From Paenibacillus illinoisensis NBRC 15959 (GTDB lineage Bacteria > Bacillota > Bacilli > Paenibacillales > Paenibacillaceae): a stretch of DNA of 64,000 nucleotides. Location: contig NZ_BIME01000001.1 in the NCBI RefSeq assembly GCF_004000925.1, positions 1,195,134 through 1,259,133 on the forward strand, written 5' to 3'. The notes under the pieces are model-generated. The model saw only the letters and a list, made by a program, of their open reading frames with translations. It was not told the DNA's origin and made no database searches. Shown here one piece after another: positions 18,495 to 27,872 of this stretch (within the stretch, counting starts at the first letter, position 1; each line of letters starts with the position of its first letter). The position numbers were made by a program, and so were the translations under genes.

Positions 18495-19181
18495 CTATTC
18501 AGCTTCTCTGTATAGACGAGTAAGCTCGGTAAAGTCAGAGATTAATACATCTGATCCAGCAAGTTCTTCATCACGACCGAAGCCGGCATATGCACAGCCA
18601 ATGACAGTCTGTCCATTCATTTTTCCTGCTTCAACGTCGGACGAGCGGTCTCCTACCATCCAGGCATCCTGAATCCGGTGTTTTTCGAGGAGTATTTGTA
18701 CCAGGTTTACCTTGGAAGGTGTCTTGTATTGTCCTGCACTGTATACGCCTTCGAATAAAGGCATAATCTCGTGTGCAAACGCAACCCCTTTGACATAGTC
18801 CTCCAGTCCATTACTCGCAACAAACAAACGAACACCTTGTTCCTTGAGGGCTTGAAGCGTCTCTTTTACATGCGGGTAAAGTTGGGAACTTCCCTGGTCA
18901 AGTCCCTCGATTTCCAATTGAAGCAGCAATTCATCCGCACGACGATGTGCCGCTTCAGAAGCTTCCGGCATGACCACTTTCCATATATCTTCGAGCAGCA
19001 TACCCAAGCTTCCCAGCATCCGTTCCTCGGGAGGTGTCTCCCCTTCGAAATGTCCTTCGGCACGCAGTGTATCAAAAAGCTTTTGATAAGCAGGCAACAG
19101 CAGGGTCTCTGTCTGGAACAACGTTCCGTCCATATCAAAAATCATCGCTTCCGGTTTTCGCAATACAGTCTCTTTACTCAT
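18495..19181 (-). CDS. HAD-family phosphatase
   Basis: The 228-residue protein has the full HAD motif set: DMDGT at 16-20 (nucleophile D16, acid D18), the ASNG motif II Ser/Asn, a Lys in TPSKVNL, and GDRSSDVEAG as motif IV. A helical cap lies between motifs I and II, as in the phosphoglycolate phosphatase/beta-phosphoglucomutase subfamily. It probably hydrolyses a small phosphate ester in the cytoplasm; the substrate cannot be told from sequence. GAAAGGAACG precedes the ATG. It is a single gene. Confidence 0.87.
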   Translation of the reverse strand: MSKETVLRKPEAMIFDMDGTLFQTETLLLPAYQKLFDTLRAEGHFEGETPPEERMLGSLGMLLEDIWKVVMPEASEAAHRRADELLLQLEIEGLDQGSSQLYPHVKETLQALKEQGVRLFVASNGLEDYVKGVAFAHEIMPLFEGVYSAGQYKTPSKVNLVQILLEKHRIQDAWMVGDRSSDVEAGKMNGQTVIGCAYAGFGRDEELAGSDVLISDFTELTRLYREAE

Positions 19182-19341
19182 TTCCAGGATTCGTTCCTTT
19201 CGGATTGAAATATGTAATCAGCATCATACCCTTTCCATGATAAACAAAAACGTTTGGCAGTGTAAACCAAACACTGTAAAAGGTTTATTCGGTCATGCTT
19301 CATGTGTCGATACAAACTATATACAAAATATAAACGAACTA

Positions 19342-19370
19342 TGTACAAACTTACTTTCATAACGTATAAT
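19342..19370 (+). promoter_or_regulatory. candidate sigma-A promoter of the chemoreceptor gene
   Basis: TGTACA at 19342-19347 and TATAAT at 19365-19370 are 17 bases apart, about 105 bases before the gene. The -10 is perfect and the -35 is weak (4 of 6). Confidence 0.5.
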
Positions 19371-19474
19371 ACTGAAAAATAGTTCTTAAGACTCCCGATC
19401 CATAAGTCCTGTAAGTTGCCTTTTTTCAAGTTTTTTCGACAAATACATATAACCAAAAGAAAGGAAAAGGAATC

Positions 19475-21193
19475 ATGAAGAAACGGAGAACATTCAAAAT
19501 TTTTTATAAAATCGGGCTGGGTTACCTGCTTGTATTGGCGGTACTAGCTGGAAGCATTTTACTGATTCAGAACAGTATTGGTCAGCTGCAGGAAGAACTG
19601 GATTATCTCGTCGATCACGACATGAAAGTGCATTCCTTGACGTATGAATTGGAGAAAAACATGGTGGATATGGAGACTGGACAGCGTGGTTACGTGATCA
19701 CTGGACAGGAAAGTTACCTGGAGCCGTATATATCGGGAAAAGAGCAGCTAATCGAGCTCAAGGAGCAGTTAGCCGGCCTTATCTCCAATAACCCGGCTCA
19801 ACTGACATTATTGCAAGATATACATAGCTCCATGAATGATTGGATTCAAGTGGCCGGAGAGCCGGTTGTCTCCCTGCGTCAGGCTAATAATCTGGATGCC
19901 ATCCGTCAGTTTTTTGCAACAGATCCAGGCAAAGCAGATATGGACGAGATCCGCAGTTCCCTAATTACTTTCCGGAACAACGAACTGGCTTTGACAGAAT
20001 CACGTACAGAAGCATTAAAACAGAAAAACACGATCCTGAACTGGGAACTCTACGGAGCTCTAATTCTTGTTGCCCTTATATCCATCTTTGCGGCATTCAT
20101 TTTGTCCCGTGCCATTGTCAAAAACATTCGTACTGTTAACCATGCGCTGAATGACATCGGTTCCTCCAATGGTGACCTGACCCTGCGCATCGCTACCCCA
20201 ATGAGGGATGAGACAAGAGAACTCGCCGAGTCTGCGAATACGATGCTGTTTGGTTTGCAGCAAATGATGCTGGACATCCAGCGCAATGCCACTGTTCTTA
20301 GCACCGCATCGGATCGTATGGATAAAGGTGTGGCAGACAGCCACCTGGCCAGTAAAGAAGTAGCCACAGCCATGGAACGAGTAGCTGAAGGGGCAGATGA
20401 GCAGGTTGCTCTTACCCAAACGATGGTCGCTGCAGTGCAACAATCCCAGACCGGACTCAGCCGGGTGGCCGCATCTGCTGCAGACGTGGCTGAACGGGCG
20501 GTACGCACCGAATCCATAGCCATCGATGGGCAGCAGCGTATTGACAATGCGGTTGGCAAAATGGGAGTTATTGAGCAATCCTTCTTCTCTGTACAGGAAG
20601 CCATTAATGATATTTCCAAGATGTCTGACCAAGTCATTAATATTGCGGATGCCATGTCAGGGATCGCGAGACAAACCAATCTGCTAGCATTGAATGCCGG
20701 AATTGAGGCTGCACGCGCAGGAGAAAATGGACGCGGCTTCGCAGTTGTCGCAGCAGAGATTCGCAACCTTGCGGACCAAAGCGCAACATCTGCCAAGGAA
20801 ATTACAAGCATATTGGAAACTGTGGTCGCAGGTGTTCATAGCACAGTGGATGTTGTGGATGAGAGCACGGTTCATGTTAATGAGGGACTGCGAACCATCG
20901 AGGACGCAGGCCATGCCTTTGCCAATATTACACAACATATACATGACCTTAGCGGTCAAATGATGGATGTATCCGCGGTGGTTGAAGAGCTCACTACGGG
21001 CAGTGAAGCTGTCATGAACTCCATTAACGAAGTATCGATCGTTGTGGAAGATACTGCATCCGCTACGGAGGAAGTATCCGCTATGACCGAAGAACAGCTT
21101 GCCTCCCTGCAGGAAATGAGTGATACTTCCAAACAGCTGAATCAAATGTCCGATGCACTCGACGAACTGGTAAAACGATTCAAGCTGGCTTAA
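19475..21193 (+). CDS. methyl-accepting chemotaxis protein with CHASE3 sensor
   Basis: This chemoreceptor has 572 residues. A membrane span at about 12-32 is followed by an extracellular helical CHASE3-type domain ([20 protein letters not shown] near 65-85), a second span at about 188-210 and a HAMP linker. The cytoplasmic signalling helix bundle contains the conserved hairpin tip ([20 protein letters not shown] near 410-430) that contacts CheA and CheW. No CheR/CheB-tethering pentapeptide is at the end. AAAGGAAAAGG precedes the ATG. It stands alone, so the ligand is not suggested by neighbours. Confidence 0.93.
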   Translation: MKKRRTFKIFYKIGLGYLLVLAVLAGSILLIQNSIGQLQEELDYLVDHDMKVHSLTYELEKNMVDMETGQRGYVITGQESYLEPYISGKEQLIELKEQLAGLISNNPAQLTLLQDIHSSMNDWIQVAGEPVVSLRQANNLDAIRQFFATDPGKADMDEIRSSLITFRNNELALTESRTEALKQKNTILNWELYGALILVALISIFAAFILSRAIVKNIRTVNHALNDIGSSNGDLTLRIATPMRDETRELAESANTMLFGLQQMMLDIQRNATVLSTASDRMDKGVADSHLASKEVATAMERVAEGADEQVALTQTMVAAVQQSQTGLSRVAASAADVAERAVRTESIAIDGQQRIDNAVGKMGVIEQSFFSVQEAINDISKMSDQVINIADAMSGIARQTNLLALNAGIEAARAGENGRGFAVVAAEIRNLADQSATSAKEITSILETVVAGVHSTVDVVDESTVHVNEGLRTIEDAGHAFANITQHIHDLSGQMMDVSAVVEELTTGSEAVMNSINEVSIVVEDTASATEEVSAMTEEQLASLQEMSDTSKQLNQMSDALDELVKRFKLA

Positions 21194-21213
21194 CCGTGTG
21201 ATTACAACAGCTA

Positions 21214-21256
21214 AAACAAAAAAAGCAGCTTCCACTTAAGGCAGCTGCTCTTTTTG
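21214..21256 (+). terminator. rho-independent terminator of the chemoreceptor gene
   Basis: AGCAGCT and AGCTGCT form a 7-base stem around a 12-base loop, followed by CTTTTTG. The A-run on the other side could let it serve the opposite strand too. Confidence 0.75.
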
Positions 21257-21338
21257 TATAATTTATTTCTGCAAGAGTATAAAATAGTTAAGCAGATTGT
21301 TGCTTTCAGCATCTAATCCAAGACGGCAACACTACCGA

Positions 21339-22328
21339 CTAGCGGCTGATCTGGATCGTGTTCCCCTCCGGATTACGCAGAGCTTCCAACACCAACTGGG
21401 CACGGTATCCATCGTTAAAATCATAGATTTTCGCCGGCTGTCCCTGAATACGAGCAATGACATGCTTGATAACTGGCAGCTCTCCCATCGATTCATCTAC
21501 CTCTACGGGTGCAAGCGGCTGGCCAACTGGCCCCATCATCAGTTCTTCCCAGTTCTCCAGAGCGATCGTGCCTTCAGTTCCGTAAACGACCATGGATACT
21601 CGTTCCTTACCTGCAAAATGAGCCATTCCATTAAGCTGAATACGAGTTCCGTCCTCCAGCTTCATTACAGCCTGTACCTCATGTTCACATTCTTCCGCAT
21701 TATCGGGGTACTGGACTTCGCTGCTTACCTCTGTAATTGGGCCAAACACATGCTGTATCATATGGATCCAGTGGATGCCCACTTCAAGGATAAAGCCCCC
21801 CTGCTCACGGCTTGAAATCCATGAATTCTGCTGCCATGCACGCGGCCACTGAGGGAATTGCAGAATCAGCTCTATTTTGCGAATCGCACCTATGCTGCGC
21901 TGCTCCACCAGTTCCTGCAGCTTCATTACAGAAGGTTCATGAGGCATGGAGAAATGAATGGCATGAATTACCCCTGCCTGCTCCGCGGCCTCAAGCATCT
22001 CTCTCGCCTCTTCTGTACTGTTCGCCAGGGGTTTCTCGCAAAACACATGGATCTTCCGCTTTAAAGCCTCCATGACGACAGGATAATGAAATTTAGGCGG
22101 TACTGCAATGTACAATAGATCAATTTCATGTTCATCCAGCAGCTGCATGTAATCGCTATATGCGCTAATTTCTGCATGGGATTCAGTAAAGTTCCTAAGC
22201 GATTCATCGTGTGCTTCACATACGGCTACAAGCTTAATACTTCCATTCAGCTCTGCTTGCTCCGCCTGTTGAATCATATGTAAACCCATCTTTCCTAACC
22301 CGATCACAGCCATTTTTAATAGTGTCAC
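21339..22328 (-). CDS. Gfo/Idh/MocA-family NAD(P)-dependent oxidoreductase
   Basis: The 329-residue protein starts with a Rossmann nucleotide-binding loop (MAVIGLGKMGLHM) and has the family motif CEKPLANSTEEA. The second, alpha/beta substrate domain includes GGFILEVGIHWIHMI, whose His is a usual catalytic residue. Members oxidise or reduce sugars, inositols or related compounds; the substrate here is unknown. The frame opens at 22400, but the GTG at 22328 lies 5 bases after GGAGGAG. Confidence 0.87.
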   Translation of the reverse strand: MTLLKMAVIGLGKMGLHMIQQAEQAELNGSIKLVAVCEAHDESLRNFTESHAEISAYSDYMQLLDEHEIDLLYIAVPPKFHYPVVMEALKRKIHVFCEKPLANSTEEAREMLEAAEQAGVIHAIHFSMPHEPSVMKLQELVEQRSIGAIRKIELILQFPQWPRAWQQNSWISSREQGGFILEVGIHWIHMIQHVFGPITEVSSEVQYPDNAEECEHEVQAVMKLEDGTRIQLNGMAHFAGKERVSMVVYGTEGTIALENWEELMMGPVGQPLAPVEVDESMGELPVIKHVIARIQGQPAKIYDFNDGYRAQLVLEALRNPEGNTIQISR

Positions 22329-22743
22329 TATGTCTCCTCCAATCTGATTTCCATTATAACAGAAGTTAAATGGGGTCCGTTTTCTTGCGTTAACATGCAA
22401 AGAAAAGCATATAGCTCAATGCTTATAATCAATTAAAGGTTACGTCTATATCTGATGTCCTCATTTTACATATAATGTAAAGCATCCTCATTAGGGCATT
22501 GGTTGCAGGAATATATAACCATTTCATTTTCCTATATCCATTAAGCAGTTAAGCGTTACCAACTTAAGAATCAGGTACTTTTGCTTATAAAAATAAGTTG
22601 ACAAAAAACCACATAAAAAGATAACCTTCGTATTAACAAGGATATATTTCCTTTTACAACCTTAGACAAGCACTTGCATTCGAAAAAAATTGGATTATAC
22701 CCTATGGGTCTTAAAACCTATTTTATGAAGCGAGGTGTCCCGC
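22329..22743. other. 415-base AT-rich spacer between divergent genes
   Basis: No gene is visible. A TTGACA box at about 22597 has no good -10 at 16-18 bases (the best is TAACCT). Another weak candidate (TTGCAT, 16 bases, TATACC) lies nearer the ThDP gene. The leader carries no riboswitch that I recognise. Confidence 0.45.
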
Positions 22744-24375
22744 ATGAAAACCGTTGCGGACTATTTAGCAGAAACGCTGCACAAGCTTGGTGTTACTCAC
22801 GTCTTCGGTATTATTGGAAAATCGATATGCCCTGCTGTTCTGAAGATGGTGGACCACGGCCTAGAGTTCATACCAGGTCGCCACGAATCCAGTTCAGGAT
22901 TTGCAGCAGCTGGTTACGCTCTCCAAACCGGAAGGCTGGGTGTTGCATTCGCGACTTCAGGTCCGGGTGGAACCAATCTTTTAACCGCTGCAGCTCATGC
23001 CAAAGCCAATAACCTTCCGGTGTTGTTTATTACCGGGCATCAATCCATTCAGGAATTAGGCATTCCACAGTGCCAGGACTCTTCCTCCTATCTGGCCGAT
23101 CTCGCAGAGATGTTCAAACCCGCTACGTTATTCAGCAAACTGGTGGAGCGTGGCGACCACTTCGGCACATTGCTCAATCATGCTCTCTCCATTGCACTTG
23201 GCCCGAACAAAGGTCCGGTTCATCTGTGTCTACCCTTTGACGTTCAGACCGAACTGCTTGCTGAATGCCGAATTGTCATGCCTGAACCCGAGCCTCTAAT
23301 TAGCATCTCTAACCTTAATCGAATTCTTCCCCTTCTTCACAAGTCCAGTCACCCATTAATTATCGCAGGCAAAGGTGTCAATCGAGCCAGAGCTCATGAC
23401 GAGCTATTGCAGCTTGCAGAACAATTTCAAATTCCTGTCATCACGACGCCCGGTGGGAAAGGTGCTATCGCCTGGAACCATCCGTTATATCATGGACCTT
23501 GTGGTGTCGGGGGCTTCCCCCATGCCGATGAATTGCTCAACCAAAGTGACCTCTATATCGTGCTTGGGTCGCGGCTGAGTGACATGACGATCTGCAATCT
23601 CAAACCGGAGAATCATCCTGAACATCTCATTCAGTTCGATTCGGATCCTGCCTTTGTCGGTAAAATACTCCACTCACAAACCTTACATATTACTGGCGAT
23701 CTAAAAGACAATCTGCAGTTTCTGCTGGGTACCCTGGCCGAATATGAAGCTCCCGAGAGAGAGTCGACGGCAGTAGACTATACGGTCCCCCTGCCAATGC
23801 TGCCTAACCTCTCCCTTGCATCGATTTTGGATGAATTGAGCGATATGCTGCCGTATGATCATACCTTATTTGTTGATGACGGAAGTCACGGCTTCCATGC
23901 TGTTCAGCGTTATAAAGTGAAGAAACCTGGCAGTTTTGTATTTGACGCATACTTCGCCTGTATGGGAAATGCCATTGGTATGGCGATCGGCGCCAAGGCA
24001 GCAGCACCAGACGAGACGATCGTCTGTATAACAGGCGACGGATGCTTCATGATGCTCGGAGCCGAAATCAATACCGCTGTATGCCACAATCTGCCGGTCA
24101 TCTTCATCGTAGTGAATAATAAACAGCTGGATATGGCGCTCAAAGGCATGCAAAAAACAACAGGCCGGATCGACGGGACCTTGTTTGAAGTGCCTATGGA
24201 TGCGTCGAAGTTTGCTGAAGCTCTCGGAGCAGCCGCATTTCGGGCAGAAACACATGGCGAGTTCACCGCTGCACTCAAGGCAGCACAAGAACTGAAACAA
24301 GTCGCTGTAATCGAGCTGTTGACGGATCGCGATGAGATTCCGCCTACGGCCCATCGTACCGTGAATTTGAACTAG
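22744..24375 (+). CDS. ThDP-dependent enzyme of the acetolactate synthase/pyruvate oxidase superfamily
   Basis: The 543-residue protein has the three domains of the superfamily. The PYR domain carries the catalytic Glu48 in GRHESSSGF and the GPGGTNLLTA loop. A central domain follows. The PP domain carries the GDG...NN diphosphate motif (ITGDGCFMMLGAE near 431, then VVNNKQ). It binds thiamine diphosphate and probably decarboxylates an alpha-keto acid. It has no small subunit beside it, unlike ilvBN. The ATG at 22744 follows GAGGTG by 6 bases; the in-frame GTG at 22735 is less likely. A CMD gene follows after 11 bases. Confidence 0.85.
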   Translation: MKTVADYLAETLHKLGVTHVFGIIGKSICPAVLKMVDHGLEFIPGRHESSSGFAAAGYALQTGRLGVAFATSGPGGTNLLTAAAHAKANNLPVLFITGHQSIQELGIPQCQDSSSYLADLAEMFKPATLFSKLVERGDHFGTLLNHALSIALGPNKGPVHLCLPFDVQTELLAECRIVMPEPEPLISISNLNRILPLLHKSSHPLIIAGKGVNRARAHDELLQLAEQFQIPVITTPGGKGAIAWNHPLYHGPCGVGGFPHADELLNQSDLYIVLGSRLSDMTICNLKPENHPEHLIQFDSDPAFVGKILHSQTLHITGDLKDNLQFLLGTLAEYEAPERESTAVDYTVPLPMLPNLSLASILDELSDMLPYDHTLFVDDGSHGFHAVQRYKVKKPGSFVFDAYFACMGNAIGMAIGAKAAAPDETIVCITGDGCFMMLGAEINTAVCHNLPVIFIVVNNKQLDMALKGMQKTTGRIDGTLFEVPMDASKFAEALGAAAFRAETHGEFTAALKAAQELKQVAVIELLTDRDEIPPTAHRTVNLN

Positions 24376-24386
24376 GAGGAGCAAAA

Positions 24387-24755
24387 ATGAGTGAGCAGGT
24401 TGTTCAGGGGCTGGAGCGTTTCGCTAATCTTTCTGGAGAGTACGGAGCCAAAGCCTTGGCCCCCATCAAGGAACACTTTCCCGAGCTGGCAGAATTCATT
24501 ATGGGTACAGCTTACGGAGACATTTTCGGGCGCACCAGCATTTCGGATCAATGGAAAGAAGTTGCCGTTATCTCCTCACTAATTACACAAGGGCAGTTTG
24601 AACAACTGGGTGTTCATTATGTTATGGCACTTCGTGTTGGAGTAACTGTGGAGGAGCTCAAAGGAATTCTGCTGCATTTGGCACCTTGTGTAGGGGCGCC
24701 GCGTATTATTAGTGCATTTAACGTCCTACTTGCGACGCTAAACGAAATCCAATAA
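24387..24755 (+). CDS. carboxymuconolactone decarboxylase (CMD) family protein
   Basis: The 122-residue helical protein has the CMD pattern: EVAVISSLITQGQFEQLGVHYVMALRVG with a conserved His, and LHLAPCVGAPR. It lacks the CxxC of AhpD-type peroxidase partners, so it belongs with the decarboxylase-like or unknown members. AGGAGGAG lies 5 bases before the ATG, and the gene starts 11 bases after the ThDP enzyme, so they are one operon. A combined role in handling a keto acid is inferred, not shown. Confidence 0.83.
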   Translation: MSEQVVQGLERFANLSGEYGAKALAPIKEHFPELAEFIMGTAYGDIFGRTSISDQWKEVAVISSLITQGQFEQLGVHYVMALRVGVTVEELKGILLHLAPCVGAPRIISAFNVLLATLNEIQ

Positions 24756-24795
24756 TTAACTATTCTACATTTTTATACACGATTCGACTTTATTC

Positions 24796-24825
24796 TTGAT
24801 CTCATTACATCTACGCCTTTATAAT
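24796..24825 (+). promoter_or_regulatory. candidate sigma-A promoter for the STAS-like/KAS-like pair
   Basis: TTGATC at 24796-24801 and TATAAT at 24820-24825 are 18 bases apart. They lie about 114 bases before the STAS-like gene. The leader between contains two small stems (GGTG/CACC and CCTG/CAGG). Confidence 0.55.
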
Positions 24826-24938
24826 ATGGGTAAATTATCCTCGATCTCAGCTTACATCGTAGAAGCCAGTAACGGTGGCGATAACACCTTGTCCCTGGTA
24901 GCAGGATAGCCTAACTCATTTAAAGGAGAGAGACAATT

Positions 24939-25289
24939 ATGGGAAGCTTTATACTCAAGACTGACGTTCCAAACAAGGTGCTTAACATTGAACTGGAGGG
25001 ATCTTTCTCTCAAGAAGATGGATTGCGTTCCATCTCGGCTTATCAGGATACGATTGCTCCTATTGACCCAACGGAATATGAACTGCGTATCGACTGCAAA
25101 AAGCTGAATGTCACCGCTCCGGAAATTGTACCTCTGCTCGAAGGCTGCCTGGCTCTATTCAAAAAGGACGGCTTCAAAAAGGTTGTACTCACACTTGAAA
25201 ATAATGCCATTTTGAAAATGCAGTTGTCCAGGCTTGGACGTGCTGTCGGACTGGACAACCTCGAAATTATATCTACCGTTACCACCTAA
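24939..25289 (+). CDS. STAS-like small protein, function unknown
   Basis: The 116-residue protein alternates strands and helices: LNIELEGSFSQEDGLRSI, ELRIDCKKLNVTAPEIVPLLEG, KKVVLTLENNAILKMQLSRLG, LEIISTV. This order and spacing resemble anti-sigma-antagonist (STAS) proteins. The usual phosphorylatable Ser motif (DxSG or similar) is not present. AAAGGAGAGAG precedes the ATG. It has its own promoter and is followed after 54 bases by the KAS-like gene, with a GCGGAC/GTCCGC hairpin between them. Confidence 0.65.
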   Translation: MGSFILKTDVPNKVLNIELEGSFSQEDGLRSISAYQDTIAPIDPTEYELRIDCKKLNVTAPEIVPLLEGCLALFKKDGFKKVVLTLENNAILKMQLSRLGRAVGLDNLEIISTVTT

Positions 25290-25343
25290 TAAATCAGGCG
25301 GACAAGTTGTGGATTCACCCGTCCGCTCAAGAGGAGAATGAAG

Positions 25344-26336
25344 ATGGCCGGGATTCGTATTGTGGATATGGATATTTATCATCCAGCGCACCAGGTGGAC
25401 AATGACTTTTACATTGAACATTTTGATGCGAGAGGGGTAGATATTCGGGGATTGTTAAAAGCGCTTGGGCGTGATAAGCGTTACAAAATTAACAACGATG
25501 ACGAGAACTCACTAAGCATGGCTTATGAGGCAGCCAGTAACCTTTTGGAAAAGACCGGACTGACCGGGGCGGATATCGACCTGATTGCCTATGCAAGTCA
25601 AACGCCGGAATACATTTTCCCTACGAATTCCTTAATGATTCATCGTTTAATTAATGGTGCATCCCATACCATCTGTATCGACAGCAACGCCAATTGTGCC
25701 GGAATGACGGCAGCCTTTGAACAGGTGAGCAGGCAGATGCTGGGGAATCCCCGAATTCGAAGAGCACTGATTATCGGTTCAGATTATGTAGCCCCGCACG
25801 CGAGTCCAGATGATCCTGTCTACTATGCTAATTTTGGCGATGCAGCAGCGGCTGTCATCATAGAACGCGACGAACAGGCTACCGGATTCATTGATTCTAT
25901 CTATCAAACGGATACCTGTGTGTACGGTAATTCCCTCTTTCCTGCAGAAGGGCTAGCGAAACTGGGTCAGACCGGGGTGGATGCAGGAGCTTTTCATGTA
26001 AAATTCACACCGTTTGATGATTCGATCTGCGTCGATGCCGCTTCTGAATCTATTCTTACACTGTTAGGACGTAACGAGATTGCAGCAGATCAGATCAAAG
26101 CAGCCTGCTTCTCCCAGTTATCCATCGGTAATATTCGTGCGGTATCGGAGAACATTGGGATCGCTAATGATGTTGCCGTCTACATTGGAGACGAATTCGG
26201 CTATACTTCAACCAGCAGTCCTTTTATTGCCTTGCATCGAGCCATAACCTCAGGTCAGGTCGAGCGTGGTGATAAAGTATTGTTCTGGACGGTCGGAGCC
26301 GGGTGGCAAAATGTTGCCATGGTGGTCGAATACTAA
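25344..26336 (+). CDS. KAS III-like (thiolase-fold) protein with incomplete active site
   Basis: The 330-residue protein has the 3-oxoacyl-ACP synthase III fold signatures: SLSMAYEAASNLLEKTGL, ANCAGMTAAF with Cys118 at the nucleophile position, and FGDAAAAVIIERD. The two other FabH catalytic residues are absent. The usual HQAN motif reads SQLS (257-260), and the Asn of GNTS is Tyr287 (GYTSTSS). It may therefore do acyl transfer without decarboxylative condensation. The ATG at 25344 has better spacing from AGAGGAG than the ATG at 25338. Confidence 0.8.
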   Translation: MAGIRIVDMDIYHPAHQVDNDFYIEHFDARGVDIRGLLKALGRDKRYKINNDDENSLSMAYEAASNLLEKTGLTGADIDLIAYASQTPEYIFPTNSLMIHRLINGASHTICIDSNANCAGMTAAFEQVSRQMLGNPRIRRALIIGSDYVAPHASPDDPVYYANFGDAAAAVIIERDEQATGFIDSIYQTDTCVYGNSLFPAEGLAKLGQTGVDAGAFHVKFTPFDDSICVDAASESILTLLGRNEIAADQIKAACFSQLSIGNIRAVSENIGIANDVAVYIGDEFGYTSTSSPFIALHRAITSGQVERGDKVLFWTVGAGWQNVAMVVEY

Positions 26337-26352
26337 GCTGGTCCTCAAACCA

Positions 26353-26394
26353 AAAGAAGGATGTCCTTTTTCACTTTAAGGGACATCCTTCTTT
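26353..26394. terminator. bidirectional terminator
   Basis: AAAGAAGGATGTCC and its complement form a perfect 14-base stem around a 14-base loop, followed by TTTTTAAT on the plus strand. It lies between the KAS-like gene and the convergent cotJ operon. Confidence 0.92.
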
Positions 26395-26421
26395 TTAATA
26401 TGTGCAAGGAAGGTTGCATGA

Positions 26422-26991
26422 TTAGAAGATCTTCTTGGTTTCCCGATCATCCTTCAGGATCTCGACCGCCTCACGGAAACGAAGCGAATGCACAATCTCC
26501 CGTTCCCGCAGAAACTTCAGGCTATCCTGCAGATCCACATCATCCGTCAGATCAATTAACCATTGATATGTAGCCCTAGCCTTCTCTTCCGCAGCAATAT
26601 CTTCATACAGATCTGCAATAGGGTCACCCTTTGCTTGGATGTAGGTTGCAGTGAAAGGCACACCTGCGGCATTACTGTAAAAGAGTGCCTTGTCATGGTT
26701 CACATAGTGAGCATCCAGGCCTGCCTTCTCCAGCTGTTCAATGGTTGCATCCTTGGTTAGTTTGTAGATCATTGTTGCGATCATCTCAAGATGGGCAAAT
26801 TCCTCTGTAGCGATGTCATTCAACAGACCGATAATTTTGTCCGGAATGGTATATCGCTGATTCATATACCGAAGGGCTGCAGCCAGTTCCCCGTCTGCTC
26901 CACCATACTGTTCCATCAGCAATTTGGCCATATGAGGATCACATTTACTTACCCTAACAGGATATTGCAGCTTTTTCTCGTATACCCACAT
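26422..26991 (-). CDS. cotJC: spore coat protein CotJC (manganese-catalase family)
   Basis: The 189-residue protein begins MWVYEKKLQYPVRVS and has two ferritin-like helices with metal ligands: ATEEFAHLEMIATM (Glu, His) and AAEEKARATYQ, EREIVHSLRFREA (Glu, His). This is the CotJC/manganese-catalase pattern. CotJC is found in the inner spore coat. The start at 26991 follows AAGGAGGGA by 9 bases; the frame upstream to 27120 is not conserved. It is the last gene of cotJABC. Confidence 0.95.
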   Translation of the reverse strand: MWVYEKKLQYPVRVSKCDPHMAKLLMEQYGGADGELAAALRYMNQRYTIPDKIIGLLNDIATEEFAHLEMIATMIYKLTKDATIEQLEKAGLDAHYVNHDKALFYSNAAGVPFTATYIQAKGDPIADLYEDIAAEEKARATYQWLIDLTDDVDLQDSLKFLREREIVHSLRFREAVEILKDDRETKKIF

Positions 26992-27132
26992 GTTGGACGA
27001 TCCCTCCTTCAAAAATGTGAACTGAATGTGATCCAATTTGGATAGTTGATACTTCCACTTCCCGGGTATCCTGATTCTGCGCTTCCAGAAAACCCGGGTA
27101 CAGTATGCTTTCGCTATCAACTCAAACGTTCA

Positions 27133-27408
27133 TTACACCTGCCAAGGCCAGGGTGCCTCTGACCACTGCCAAGGATACTTGGAGAACGCATGCCCAAAGT
27201 TCATGAGCGGTCCATACAGCTGCTGAAATTCATGGGCTACCCTCATCCGCTCCTGGCTAAACTTGTTATACTGTTCAATACTCTGATAGTCCCCCGGGTG
27301 AGTATCCAGATACAGATTCAGCTCCACCAGTACAAAATCCAAGGCTTGCAGTTCCTCCAGCAACTCATAATATCTGGCGTCACACGCTTTTGCTGTTTCA
27401 GGCTCCAT
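27133..27408 (-). CDS. cotJB: spore coat protein CotJB
   Basis: The 91-residue protein is Tyr, Glu and Leu rich, with YYELLEELQALDFVLVELNLYLDTHP and a Trp-rich tail (YPWQWSEAPWPWQV), as in CotJB. It is needed with CotJA for coat assembly of the CotJ group. Its start overlaps the end of cotJA by 11 bases. Confidence 0.93.
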   Translation of the reverse strand: MEPETAKACDARYYELLEELQALDFVLVELNLYLDTHPGDYQSIEQYNKFSQERMRVAHEFQQLYGPLMNFGHAFSKYPWQWSEAPWPWQV

Positions 27409-27643
27409 CTGCTCCTACCTCCCTCCCCTTTGTTTTTTTGGATGTATAAGGACTGTATAGTGCAGGCCACAATGTTCCGAGTCTCAGCGCTTCTGCCGGA
27501 CTATATTGGGGCCAGCCCATCGGCTGGAAAGGGATAAATAACTGCGGAGGAACAAGGTAGGTTTTAATTTCAATCGGTTTACACGGATCAAACGGCCCCA
27601 CGAAAGGGGCATATGCGCGAAGCTGTGGATCAATCATTTCCAA
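27398..27643 (-). CDS. cotJA: spore coat associated protein CotJA
   Basis: The 81-residue protein is Pro rich with YAPFVGPFDPCKPIEIKTY and LFIPFQPMGWPQYSPAEALRLGTLWPALY, the CotJA signature. It is the first gene of cotJABC. AGGGAGGCG precedes the ATG. Upstream (27644-27790) an inverted repeat (TTTGGTC/GACCAAA, 14-base loop) lies in the leader. I found no clear sigma-E promoter, though B. subtilis cotJ is sigma-E dependent. Confidence 0.93.
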   Translation of the reverse strand: MEMIDPQLRAYAPFVGPFDPCKPIEIKTYLVPPQLFIPFQPMGWPQYSPAEALRLGTLWPALYSPYTSKKTKGREVGADGA

Positions 27644-27790
27644 ACGCCTCCCTTCACTGAAATTTGGTCACTCGTCGGTAGGCGACCAAAACCCTTGCTT
27701 TTCCCGTCTATTATCCATATGTCATCGTTCATAAGTTAATCCCAAATCAGCTGAAAAAGCTTTCGGGACTTCTCAGGTTTTGTTCATTAA

Positions 27791-27838
27791 CAAAAAAAAG
27801 ACCCTTGGTTACTCCCCACGGGAAGTGTTCCAAAGGTC
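27791..27838 (-). terminator. rho-independent terminator of the CNNM-type gene
   Basis: On the minus strand GACCTTTGG pairs with CCAAGGGTC, and a TTTTTTT run follows. It separates this gene from cotJABC. Confidence 0.88.
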
Positions 27839-27872
27839 ACATTCATTTCATTATGGTAGTCCATGTACATCA

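Noticed and set aside
19178..19456. 92-codon minus frame between the HAD and chemoreceptor genes
   Set aside because: Overlaps the promoter region and starts inside an AT-rich stretch with no ribosome binding site.
22597..22640. TTGACA promoter before the ThDP gene
   Set aside because: No -10 better than 3 of 6 at 16-18 bases.
27644..27790. sigma-E promoter for cotJABC
   Set aside because: CATATGG is present but has no acceptable -35 at 13-15 bases.
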